Assembly (NCBI RefSeq): GCF_050947875.1
Contig: NC_134569.1
Span: 23,101,631-23,165,630 of the forward strand
From: Dermacentor variabilis
Taxonomy: Eukaryota; Arthropoda; Arachnida; Ixodida; Ixodidae
DNA: 64,000 nt
Reading direction: 5' to 3'
The notes under the pieces are model-generated. The model did no database searches. It worked only from the letters and a program-made list of their open reading frames with translations, and had not been told where the DNA came from. The translations under genes were made by a program, and so were the position numbers. This document shows positions 1-11,290 of the stretch, one piece after another; the stretch's first letter is position 1, and the number at the start of each line of letters is the position of its first letter.

Positions 1-158
1 CCTTGCCATGGTACGAAGTAAAAAAAAAGACAAGCAGACACTTGGTTTGGAGGTTTTATTATGTCTTAAAACTTTAATTCATCTATTGAAGCAACAGATC
101 CATAAGATTATTGCTTTTGCCTTGAATAACTCTCAGTCATGTGCAACTATGAGCGACG

Positions 159-364
159 TCACAGCACTGCCATGTATGTAGGTGCACTTGTGCGATATAC
201 GTTGACTCTCCGGCTGGGAGCGCAGCGCCCATGAGAAGAAGGGCAAATGGCATTTGGTTTGAAATTTAAGTGCTTTCTGCAGTGCATAGGGATATAATAC
301 TTAGCAGACACAGTTGTTAGTGCACATTGTGTACACAGCGCTTGTAAGCTCAAAATGTCCAGAC
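159..364 (-). CDS. Doubtful zinc-finger-like terminal exon
   Basis: On the minus strand an AG acceptor at 366-365 is followed by a frame that opens in the same phase as the well-supported zinc-finger exons of this window. It runs 67 codons to a stop at 159. It holds one C2H2-like pattern, CTQC then 13 residues to H, three residues, then H. The usual aromatic and leucine core residues are missing and there is no convincing second finger. It could be a diverged cassette, but a frame this short also occurs by chance. Confidence 0.15.
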
Positions 365-2876
365 CTGGTGAAGGGCCATTTAAACAATCAGGTTTGTAAT
401 TCTGACCAGCACCACCACTGCTACTCTTGCTGATGGGAACAGTGTTGATCGAAGAAATGTAAGCAGGGGGCCCTTTATCGTAGATGACTTGAGCAATATG
501 CTGATGTCCTTATTAGGAAAAATGATCTCCCAGAAACAGTATAATTAAGCTGAATTGCTGAGAGCTGTGGCTATTTCGACATCAACAGCTGTACAATGGA
601 CAGCACCGTGACTTCATGTCGCCTGTCTTATAACTTAGGGCAAATCCCTAGTAATGCAAAAATACAGGTTAGGCTAATATTTCCAGCATGTTTTGACTTG
701 TCATATATGAGTACGTTATCGTAGGTTCTGGTGATCAGGTCATCAATGTGTACTTCTCAGAACAATGTCTTGTGGAGACAAGTGCTTGCAGAATATAAAT
801 ACTATTGAACTCTGCTAAATAAAGTGAATACTGAAGCGAGTTGGTGATCCATCATAACCAGCCACATTGTATGTTGTCTGTGTACATTCTTTCATTCTTC
901 AGTCCTTGTGCATCATTATTCATTAAACTGTTGTGAGCATGGCTAATTCACTGCCAGCAGTTGGTGCGAAGTTAATTTGGACCATCATAAGTTTGAGTTA
1001 AATGTACTGTTCAAGAATAATGGGCAACCTTTTGGACTATTGAACCCAGTCAACCTACCTGATTTTGAAATAGTGAAGTATATTGTAGTACTCCAAAGCA
1101 CATCTTACAGGGAGCCATTGTTACTATGTTTATGTCACTGTTATATTTATGTATTTCTATGTACAACAATAGGTAAATTTTATTGCAAGTCTTTCTGCAG
1201 GTTCAAAATCTTCAACAAAGTGGTATCCGTGTTTTGTAAAGAATATGCATTTGGATCAAGAAGTGCACAATGCTTAAAATAATAGTGCATTCTTCAAAAT
1301 TTAAAACAGGTGCAGTGTCATTGGAGGCTGTCTCGTGCATTTAAGTATCTGTTTAATTCATACATAATGATTAATTATTTATTGATATTATCTTTTAGAA
1401 GAATGGCATCGCCAAATATTTCAGGTAGTCTTGTATGCCTTTGTAGTTTCACTTTTTGTAATTAAGATGGGGTTGTTGTATTAATCTTAATTCATGCTCT
1501 CTATTAAGCACAGACAATATGAGAGCAATTATGTGAAACAGCTGCCAATAATACTGGCTTAATTTCATGCTCAGGAATTATTATTTCATTTTTTTTCCTG
1601 CATCCAACTGCTTCCTTCATCTTGCATAGGTCAGCATGCATAGTGTGCTGTTGTGTCACATTGAAATGGTCGCACATGGTGTGTCAGTAATGAGAGTCCA
1701 TGGTAAAGCACTTAACATATTGCTAGCTGTTGAGCATGCATTAAGTGCAGTCTCTGCGGTTGAAACAGGAATTGGGCCAGTTGGCTTACACGACTCGATT
1801 TAGAATTTGGTGGAAACGGGTGCCCTGGTTCACGTGAATTTCTTCTGTTTCATTCATGTTCATTGGTGCACAGTGCTAAAGTGAGCCTTCATTTCAGTCT
1901 CAAAGTGATTGGCAAATGCTTGTCATTGTATAAATGTACATTTGACATGAAGCAAACATGTTTGCTATGAAAATTGCTGTTTTGGGCCTGACTAGTGGCT
2001 CATCTGTAGTGACAAACAGGTTATTTTATCAGACATGGGTTTCTTTTATTTAATAATTGCACTTTAATTAGAAATTTGATCAATTTTAGCCTGTATACTT
2101 AGCTGTTACATTTTGCTTGATTCATGCCCGTGGCCCTGCTGTGCAGTTGTATGCAGGAATCATTTAGTGCCGTCTTGAAAACTTTATGACAGTGGCTCAG
2201 TGCACAGTCACATGTTTATGTTTTGCACTTTTACCTGGATTTTTGTCTTTTGTGTTACTCTCAGTTTCTTCATGTGCATGGTTATATGAAGCCTTCCACC
2301 ATTTTCAAGTGTTTTTTTTATTTTCTTCCACATAACATATAGTGTTGAGTTTATGAAGTGTCTTTGAATGGGAAACCTCATTCTGGTTACTGAACTATTA
2401 GTGCTGAGTATTGAGCAAATGAGGAATTACTATTAAGCAAGAAAGGAGGACCAAAAGACAACATGCCTGGTCTTTGGTTTCTTAGTGGTGCAGTCCAGAA
2501 ATACTAGTCTGTTTGATATGTTAGTGCTATTTTTATAGTCAAGTAAAGCTAGTCTGTTATTTCTAGTCATATTTTGTTTTTTGTCCTATTGTTACTATTA
2601 AAAATCAATGTTCATGTGCAAAATACATTATAGTAAGCACAAAGGGTCCAGTGGTGTTAAAATGCTGGAGCTATAATGTGGCTTAATTTAAGGAAAGCCC
2701 AATCCTTAGTTTGAGTACTATCTGAGAAGTGGGCTTTAGGCCGGCAAATATAATGTATTGTTTAGTGACTTTATTAACACTGATAGATTCTTTGCAAGGA
2801 AGTCCATCTTCAGAATCATCAGTCACTACTTAGAACCCTGTCATTTCGTAACCTGTGCCATACACAGGCATATTTA
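365..2876. other. AT-rich non-coding stretch
   Basis: No supportable gene. A plus-strand polyadenylation hexamer (AATAAA) lies at 818-823 and could end a transcript entering from the left. The short open frame near 977-1282 has no family motif and is rich in hydrophobic and cysteine codons, as chance frames in AT-rich DNA often are. Confidence 0.5.
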
Positions 2877-3545
2877 TTGCAAATTAGAACAGAAGCTGTT
2901 GTTATGATCAACCACAATATTTCAAAACTTCCACACATGGCTTGTAGCATTCTACATTCATTCATTCATTCATTTCTTCCATGGCACAATTTAGCCTGTA
3001 ATAACATTTGTAAACAAAATGATTCGGTAGGTTCCTCTTTCTTGCAAATTAACTGTGACCACGGAGTAAGACATTCAGGAGGTGAAACTCCTGTCAGCGC
3101 GAGCGAGCGCGGGCAACCAGATAAGGTCACAATTGTTGTATGCACCGACGGGACCGTATACAGTGGCGGCGCCATGAGGCGCGTCATAGAAGCCGCAGCG
3201 AAAAAAAAAAAAAAATGCAGCGCCTGGGCAGGCGGCTTCAGCGCGCTCTCAACGGCAGTAATTTCTTTCCAGGCCGCCAGCACGATAACGGCTCCACGGG
3301 CATGTGACTTTTTCTGGTCGCCGCAAACAGCGGAGTTTCCACTCCTAAATGTTTCTTTCTCCGTGACTGTGACCAACATGTCTTACTGCAGTGATGAAAT
3401 AGCTGGTTATCATGGCATGGAAGAAGAATGTATAAAAGCTGAATGCCTTAAAATATCAGAAAGATTTCATTTTGAACTTGGCATTCACTGGAAACACAGG
3501 TTCTTCATTAAATTAAAAGGACCAAGTGTGACGTCTTTGGCTTAA
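2877..3545 (+). other. Open frame over a GC-rich island, probably not a gene
   Basis: A 222-codon frame is open here. Its middle (about 3061-3350) is much more GC-rich than the surroundings and contains a run of 15 A residues that would encode polylysine. The translation shows no domain I recognise. The abrupt base-composition change suggests an old inserted repeat rather than an exon. Confidence 0.25.
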
Positions 3546-5204
3546 AGCTTTACCCATGAAGTGGGTGCACAGCAGTACAAGTGGGAGTATGTGCTTTCCC
3601 ATGAGCTTTTGTGAACCTTCACTTCAGTAGGCTTTGGATTGCCATGTGTCAGGGATAGAACACACAATGAGATGGTGGAGCTGCACCTGATGTTTGCACA
3701 ATTTTGCTGCTACATGAGCTAAAGTGTTGCACAGTTGCTTTCTTTCATGGCTTTCACAAAGGTCCTGAAAGTAATATAAAAGAACTTATCATGTGGATTT
3801 GCTTTGTAACCTCATCCCACCTGTACAAACCTTACATGTTGCAAGTGATCTGCGAAATTTTTTCATGTGCTGAAGTGTGACCTGCCCATTCTGTACTTAA
3901 TTTCAGCATATAAACATATTGTGTGCTTACCATTGGCTGTGCTTGTCTTACAGAAATTTGAACCAAATTCTTTGTTACATAGTCATTCTTTTTTCCGTGT
4001 CTGTATTTTGACTAGCTTAATATATTTGTAGTTTGAAGTTCACATTATTGATTGGAAGGTCCTTAATGCGAATTACTCAGCGTGGGTTTCTATCTTACTT
4101 TCCTTTCTGTACAAGCCAGACAGCTTGGACAGCTTGCTCCTCATGTACAGCTATTATGTTATGAAACTGCTATTCTTATGGCTGTCCGTTCTCATGATTG
4201 AGATAGTTCTTGTCAGGTGTTCAAATAATATGAGATAAAGTAGCGCTTTCTCTTTATACTTGTGAATTTGAAAGTGCTCTGCCATATAACATAACACTTC
4301 AAGGATGTGTCTAACAATTGTCTTCCGTACTTTTTGCAACATGTTTGCAATGAAATCACCTTTTTAGGGTTTGTTTACGTCTTGCATGCAGTGCTATGTG
4401 TATCTGTGTAAGTGTGGAGTGAAATGGATTTTTAATATATTTACATAAGAAATAAATGAAAGTAATCCACATTTCTCACTGTTTGTTTCTGACGCTTATA
4501 TGAATTTCATTTAAGCATCAGTTTTGTTCCATGCATTCTTTATACATATTTGTTGTCTGCATCAACATAGACTGCGGTGAAATAAGTTTTGATTGTGGTC
4601 AAGAATATCTAAAACATTGTTGATGAAAATGTATTGTTTCATATTCTCAACTTCTGAGCCTTCCTTAAGCTGCAAGTATTGGCAGTACTACCATGAACAA
4701 ATTTAAGGAGAAATCTGTTAAATTTATTTATGATGTGCACTGTAATGTTGCTCTGTTGTGCCAGCAGTTAAGCACATTAATATACTTTACTTCAGCAGTC
4801 ACAATGTACTATGCGAAAACACCAGTTCATTACATTACGTAATCTTAGTAATTTTTCACCGAAATTCAGTCAGTGTAAATATGCCATGGTAAGCATTTAA
4901 TATTTAGCCGTTTGTTGCCTTTCTCTGTCTGATAATTACGAATATAATTCACACAAGATTGTTCTAATAAAACTAACATATTTAGCGGAGCACTTCCAGG
5001 CATTGATAGATTCATTGTTTTCTGAAGAGATGCGCCAAGTTTTAGGCTATTTTTATTAAATTATGAAAAGGCATTACACAGGGGTTTTATGCTGTTGGTG
5101 AGTGAATAGGATGAACTTACTGACTTCAAATTTGCTTTGAAATGCCCTGACCTCCTGCTGTCAAGTGTAATACATTCACCTTTCTTTTTTTAATCTGACC
5201 TTAA
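3546..5204. other. Non-coding stretch
   Basis: AT-rich, with many stops in all frames. I see no gene, RNA or clear repeat. Confidence 0.5.
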
Positions 5205-5915
5205 GATCAAGCTTTAGCTCTTAGGTCTATTCAAAAACATGTAAAATGCAAGAACACTTTTGTGAGATAACCCCTGGACCGATTTTAATGAAATTTGTTG
5301 CATTTGAGAGAGAAAGTTAAATTTTAGTGACTGTTTGAAGCGAGATTTCGATCTAAGGCCTACATATTGTTAAAAAGATTTTCAAGAATTCGAAAGTTTG
5401 AGAAATATAGGAGCACGAAGTTTACAATTTAATAGCTCTCCATCAAGAACAGATATCACAGTACTGTAAACGGCATCCATTAGATGATTCAAAGCGTACA
5501 AATTTATTAGGTCAATTTATATCTTACTTGAATTTGTTACATCGTGTACAAGGGTTATGCAAAGGCTGTATTTCCATATTACTAGATTTTTTGAGATTCA
5601 TGTGTACCATATCAATTTTGTCCGTTTTAGATGTACTATGAGATGCAATTCACAGAAATGTGATATAATTTTCATTGATGACTTACAGAGTTGTTAACTT
5701 GATAGTTTCTTTTTCTGAAAATTTTCAATTTTTGCCCATTTTTTAAAAAATTGACGACCTATATAAAAAATTTGAAACCAACAGTCACTAGATTTTAAGT
5801 CTTCTTTTTTTTTCTAATGCAACATACCTCGTCAAGTTTGGTGCAGTGGTTGCCTAGAAAAATGAATTCTCCTTTTACATGTATTTGGATAGGAGCACCC
5901 TAGCTAAAGCATCCT
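5205..5915. repeat. Foldback MITE-like element
   Basis: The two ends are long imperfect inverted repeats. A GCTTTAGCT block near 5211 is answered by AGCTAAAGC near 5900, and the similarity continues inward for roughly 110 bases, including an ACATGTAAAA block and the reverse complement of CAGTCACTAGAT. No coding capacity is visible. From memory this is a dispersed repeat of tick genomes. Exact ends and target-site duplication are uncertain. Confidence 0.6.
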
Positions 5916-6904
5916 TTTAAACCTTATTTTTTCAAAGCTTCTTCCATCCAATCTGTTAACCATCATTAGATGCATGTTGACAAAAGATTTAGTTGTATGT
6001 CTGGTACATCTGACTGAATGCTTTCAACAAGCACGCCATGTAGAATATTAATTCGAGAATCTCTTTCTTCTATTGTTTTTCTATTTCTTTTTTTTCCCCA
6101 TTTATGCTCCAATAGGCTGCAATTTCTTTTCTTTGATATTTTGTTATCACATTGCTCAACATTGTAATAGCCCTTAGCCTGTCTGTTGTAGATGTATATT
6201 TGCAATGGCAGCTCCTAACCACTGGGATTCCTTTTTGTTTCAGGCCTTTTTATAACCTCTCCCTCTCTCTTTCGTTGTAGTGCTGGGTTTCACACTGTTG
6301 ATAGTAGTTTGAGAGAAATTTTTGGCGTTCTTCAGCTTGGGTAAATACATTTAAAATGTAAACAAGAAAGCTAAGTTACAAAAGGATTGCATACTGCTGA
6401 CATGATATAAGCCCGTGACCACTGCGTATCTTCTCAAGAGTCAGTTGACTCATGGCATGCCCTTGGCTGTAGTGTCTTGATGCTTTCTGCAATCTTTAAT
6501 TGCAATTTTTACATAAACTGCACTCACAGAAAGCAATTAGTTGACTTCTGTACTATTGTATGCATCTTCTGACACCTGTGTTCGTAAAACATAATTAGTC
6601 GTCGCAACGCACACGAAGTGCTGGCTTCCAGTTATGTTTATTCATGTATCTACATGTTAATAATATACTAAAGCACACGCAAAACAAGAACCAACAAAGA
6701 TAACCAGCTTCTTTATTCATGCCTGTCTGGTTCAGCGGCATGTTGGGTACTGATGGTGTGCAGATGTGCTGCTCAGCACAACTAACTTCTCGTTTTCTTG
6801 TTATTGCCATAAGAGCATTCATATCTTAATCTACTTCTTACAGCATACTTTTTTAACATTATGAGGTTGATGGTTTAGACGAAATTGTGACCATTCTATT
6901 TCAG
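5916..6904 (+). other. Probable intron upstream of the piggyBac-type exon
   Basis: No coding signal until the acceptor. The last bases form a pyrimidine-rich tract ending in TTTCAG at 6899-6904, and an in-frame TGA at 6868-6870 closes the downstream frame on its left side. Confidence 0.4.
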
Positions 6905-7128
6905 GGATTCGGGACCAGCGAATTAGTGGCAGAGAGTGGTGGCCTTGGGATTCAGACCACTTCCCCGAGCCTTGCACCAAGCGGCGCTGTGTTATGTGCA
7001 GCATGATGAAGCTCCAGCGGCGGTCCATGCATCAGTGTCACCAGTGCAAGGCAGTTCTGTGCTTAAACAAAGAGCGTGACTGCTTCACTGAATACCACTC
7101 CAAGTACGTCTTCAGGACACAAAAGTGA
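6905..7128 (+). CDS. Terminal exon with piggyBac-type C-terminal zinc-binding domain
   Basis: Starting after the TTTCAG acceptor, with two bases completing a split codon, the frame gives 73 residues and a TGA. Residues 17-20 read DHFP. Then follow CxxC at 28/31, CxxC at 44/47, C52, C59 and H64. This spacing (CxxC-x12-CxxC-x4-C-x6-C-x4-H, ending CFTEYHSK) is the cysteine-rich module that closes piggyBac transposases, where it binds DNA. No DDE catalytic core is visible nearby. The exon shares its splice phase with the zinc-finger cassettes at 31, 38, 41 and 60 kb, so it may be a domesticated alternative C-terminus of the same gene. Alternatives are the last exon of a separate piggyBac-derived gene or a decaying transposon remnant. 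The uninterrupted frame and precise acceptor argue against simple decay. Confidence 0.6.
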
Positions 7129-7477
7129 TGGACGAATCAATATTGCCATTACAAATGTCTTCCACCAGTGGCCTTCCCCACATCGTGACACTGGGCAAGC
7201 ATGTGGAGATAGGGGGTCGCTCCTCATTTGCATATATTTTGCAGACACAAAAGGTTTAGGGGACTGCATTGCACATGGAAGCACTCTGATGGCTACAAAT
7301 TAGTATACTAAGCACAATTACCTGAAAAGCTAAGGCACTAGGATTGGCAGGACAGAGGAACAAAAAACAAGGGGTTGGGGAAAGAGTGAACATTAGTGAA
7401 GGCACCTTGCATCAAAGCCCTTTATCGTGACTGCTGTGCCAGAACACACAGCCTAGTGATCATATAAATCAAAACAA
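7129..7477 (+). other. Possible 3' UTR after the piggyBac-type exon
   Basis: No coding signal. The sequence follows the stop codon directly and leads to the SINE. The first plus-strand AATAAA downstream is at 8215-8220. Confidence 0.3.
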
Positions 7478-7945
7478 TCAGTGCAGCGGTTTGGTGGTTA
7501 TAGTGTTTTGCTGCAGAGCGCTACATCGTACGTTTTATTCCCTGTCATAACGGGTGCAGCCAACCGATTCTTTAACAGGACCGCACGAGTGTCGACTGGC
7601 CGGCCGGCCGGTGAATGCCTCCTAATGGCGCGAAACAATGAATATCAGCAAGCACTTGTTGATCTCTTGCTGGTCTCCCTTGCCCTTGCTAAATTAGTCG
7701 CTTTGTGCCGTTAGAAGGCATTCACTGGTCGGTCAGTCGATGTTCACGCAGTACTGTTAAAGAATTGGTCGACTATGCATGCTGGCGGGGGTGCATAATG
7801 CAAAAATTCTTGTGTGCGATGCATTGGGTGCACGTTAAAGAACTCCGGGCGGCTGAAATTAATCCACGCTCCTCCACTGCAGCATTTCTTATAGCTCATG
7901 AGTTGCTGCGGTACGTTCATTCTTACGATGCAAAATGGTAAAGAG
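7478..7945 (+). mobile_element. tRNA-derived SINE, interrupted
   Basis: The left part resembles the tRNA-like head of the better-preserved copy at 41191. The right part (about 7790-7930) carries the shared tail block GGGTGCACGTTAAAGAAC followed by a CTCCACTGCAGCA-like segment. The two halves are separated by a foldback element. The copy is diverged and has no coding capacity. Confidence 0.55.
7563..7772. repeat. Foldback element inside a SINE
   Basis: Two arms of about 75-85 bases pair with each other. ATTCTTTAACAG near 7567 is answered by CTGTTAAAGAAT near 7752, and GTGAATGCCT near 7611 by AGGCATTCAC near 7714. A short CAGCAAG/CTTGCTG stem sits in the loop. It interrupts the SINE, so it inserted later. 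Confidence 0.55.
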
Positions 7946-10893
7946 ACATGCAATGCAAAGAGACAAGAAGCACTTGTGACACCACTTGCCATGACTTGTC
8001 TCAAGTTAAGACTGGCCATGGCCTGTTGAAGTACAGCACCCACTCTTCATGATGGGGCATCGCCACACTTAAGTACAGAGCAACAATCATTCCCATATCC
8101 TAACCCTGCAATAAGCTGCAAAAGGCTTGGCACATCATGCTTTGGCAAGAACTAAAGAAAGCTTCTCTTGTCATTCAGAATGCTTAACCTGGCATTGGCA
8201 ATACTTTGATGATGAATAAAATAATTGCAGCACTGTTTGGCTGGTGCAGGGTGCCTATGACCACTAATGAGCCTTGAAGACATTAAATAATCAAGGTTTA
8301 GCATTTGTGATGAATTAAGATATTTTAATCATTATTTTAATTCTGATTTTGATTAAGTCATCTGTAAAAGCTGTGCTGTTTTTAAATGTACATTCTGATA
8401 TATCACATCAGACAACATATCTAATAAATTCTAGTTGTATTGAGATATCTTCATTTTTTGCTACAGCCTGCTCATAGTTGTAATTCTGTCAAGGGAAAAG
8501 CTGACTGTGCGTGCAGTGTGCTAAACACGCATGAATGCTGAATTTTATAACTGTTCAAGGTTTTCAAGTCTGCGTGCAACACAGTATAACTGTGAGCACA
8601 GTTATTATGTTTTGCCTGTGAAGCAAAGTTCCTTATTTTTATATTGCTATCATGTATGGCGGAAAACAGTTACCTTCTCTTGAAGTTTTGCCTAATTCAA
8701 GCTGAATTTTCTTAGATTAGTATCACAAATTTATGTCAAACGGAGACTACCATGCTGTTATGAGTAATGTATGTTGGGCCAACATTAGTCATTTTACTAT
8801 TTTGCTAATGTTTTGCATGTTTATGTATGCCTGAAGCCTCGTGCTGCCCTTCTGATTGTTATATGTGCTAAAATAGCAGAACTTCTTTCACGGAGTAGTT
8901 GGTTCATGTCTGTGAGACTTCACTTGCTTGTCAAAATATGTTTCTCTGCCTCTGCTAGTGTGTCGATGAAGAAAATTAACTTCAGTATGCTAGATTTGCT
9001 TTTTGTGCTGAATTCTAAAAGTGCAAGAGGCTTCCAAGGCGAAATTGTTAGCCTTCATGAAATTTGCTGGTGACTCTCTTCATGAAGTGGTATTGTTCCT
9101 TGAAGACAATGCCACATGGCCAAGCTTGACACAAGTTTTTTCTAATTGTGAAATATTCTATATAGACTAATTTTCGATGTATTTAGCTACTTGAATTGAG
9201 GACATGAGATGATAGAAGCCAAAGCGTATTCCTTTGCACCTTGATCATTTTTTCTTTGTTCCCTCTTTGTAGCGGTGGACAAATCATAGGTTCATGTTAA
9301 TATTTTAGAGTATACTAGAAATATAGTGTGATGCAGATGTCACTGATATTGCATAGACGATGCCTTATTTTGTGCCAGTCACATTTCAAGTTGTGTCAAC
9401 AATGACTTCTACCAGCATGGTTGTCTTGAGCAATAGCTTTAATTTTGCATGTTTAGTAGTGTTGCTATGTGCAACTTTTAAAAAATCATAGAAATAACAA
9501 AATGTCTTTTGATGCCATTATTCCAGATTCAAAAGGCTTGTGTCATGTGGTGGCATCGTTGCTGGTTTTGTTTTCCATTTTACTTAATGGTATGCAGCAT
9601 CACTATGCTCATCGATGTTCACACAGCTCAGGTCAGACCTGGATGGTGTTGCTCTAAGCACCTGGTACAAATTATACAGCCAATTATTAAACCATTAAAA
9701 AGCTCGAGATTATAAAGTTCAGCCAGCGAGCTGGGCCCAGAAGTGCATCAATATTTGTTGAGATTTTATAAAGTTGTGGATATTTGTAAATTGACAATAA
9801 GCAGAATAATCTGTGCCAACTGTTTATTCATTTTTCAACCTTACCCACGCATATATAATGTTGGCAAAGTGCAGCATGAAAGTGGCACCATATTATTATA
9901 GCTAGCATCATGAAACTAGTCACAGTTCAGCCTCAGCAAGAAATTGAGGTGAACTATAACAGGTACATCGGGATTGCATGATTCATCTCGGTCCGCAGTT
10001 CTGGCTGCAGTTCTGGGAATTGGGCATTATACACACAATACATTATGTGAGAAATGTGCAGCATGAATGATAAGTGTATGTAGCATCAACTTGTTCCTGC
10101 AGAGCAAAAGGCACCATAGTTGCAGCATAGTATCTTGGTGTGCCCTTTTATCTTGCATTTAAGTGCCAAAAATGCATATTGACCTTTTTTCCTGCAAATC
10201 CCTTGGGAAGTTTCAGAATGTTGTTATACTAGGGAAGTGACTAGGGCTAAAAATGCAGCTGCCACACAAGTTTTGTGACAGGTGAACATGAGCTTATAAG
10301 GATAGAGATGAGTGCTCAGTTGTTTTGTAAAGCATTGTAATGTTGGTAACACACAATACCTTGGGGTAAAACCTAGAGAACCTCACAGGGGCCTGTAAGT
10401 TCCCTTGCAGGACATTTCATTTGCATTATGCAAATGTCAAAGGTTTTGTATCAAGTTATCAAACTAAATGAGAACTGATCCAAAAGAGAAATAGGGTGAT
10501 GAGTTCTTGCTTCTTTTCTTTGTTTTTCCATGCCAAGGTCAAATTCAGGCCAAAACTATTCGAAGGAATCGTTCAAAACCACATTACCAATGGTTGAGGA
10601 CGGTTCAGACCAACATTTGTTGCTTTTGTGAGCTGTCAGATGAGCACATCAAAGACATATAAACATGACAGATTTATTCAACCCTGAGTAGTTTAGTGTA
10701 GCCTCTGGTGCACTTTGGTGGGAAGTGAACCATTCAGGGTGTTGTGCTGCGACAGTAGGACAATAACAGCCACAGTCACCATCTGATGACATTTTCATAA
10801 AGGCTGAAATGGTGGCGACCTGATTGCCTGACATTGCTATGGCACTGTCAGGTCATCACTGCTCTATGCATGTTATGCCTCTATCCCCCATCT
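7946..10893. other. Non-coding stretch with a polyadenylation signal
   Basis: No gene is supported. The AATAAA at 8215-8220 is the first plausible 3' end signal for the exon ending at 7128. Open frames here are short and lack motifs. Confidence 0.45.
8215..8220 (+). promoter_or_regulatory. Candidate polyadenylation signal
   Basis: AATAAA hexamer 1.1 kb after the stop of the piggyBac-type exon. A GT-rich stretch follows. Position only; usage is unproven. Confidence 0.25.
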
Positions 10894-11060
10894 TGGAACA
10901 GGTTTACAGTAGTGCGAATAATAGACAGGACAACAGAAGACACACAGGGATAGACACAGTGCTGTGTGTCCCTGTGTGTCTTCTTTTGTCTTGTCTTTTA
11001 ATCACACTACCGTAAACCTATTCAAGGTGCGTTACCAACAAGCCCACATTGCAACCCTCA
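10894..11060 (+). mobile_element. Snap-back hairpin with Penelope-like tail
   Basis: Imperfect inverted repeat with arms of about 65 bases centred near 10961. The left arm begins GGTTTACAGTAGTG and is answered on the right by CACACTACCGTAAACC. It is followed by a tail containing TTACCAACAAGCCC, which resembles the 3' ends of the Penelope-like elements near 47-49 kb. It has no coding capacity. I read it as an extremely truncated, inverted-duplicated retroelement insertion. Confidence 0.55.
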
Positions 11061-11155
11061 TAATCTAGCCCCCAGACATGCACATCACACACTTCATCAT
11101 TCCCGTGTTCTTCCAGCATCTGCTGCCCACAGAAGCTCATGAGCTTGAAGGACAG

Positions 11156-11290
11156 CACATGCTTAGATTTAGGTGCATGTTAAAGAACCCCTGGGTGCCC
11201 AAATTATTCCGGAGCCCTCCAATGGGGCATGCTTCATAATCAATCAAATTGTGGTTTTTGGCTCATAAAACCCTATAATTTAAATTTGAC
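11156..11290 (+). mobile_element. SINE tail fragment
   Basis: Contains the SINE tail blocks TTAGATTTAGGTGCATGTTA and GGAGCCCTCC and a GTGGTTTTTGGC-like segment, ending in AT-rich sequence, in the same order as in the full copy at 41191-41433. The tRNA-like head is missing. Confidence 0.6.

Noticed and set aside
7076..7303. Plus-strand frame starting inside the piggyBac-type exon
   Set aside because: Out of frame with the conserved cysteine domain and without any motif.
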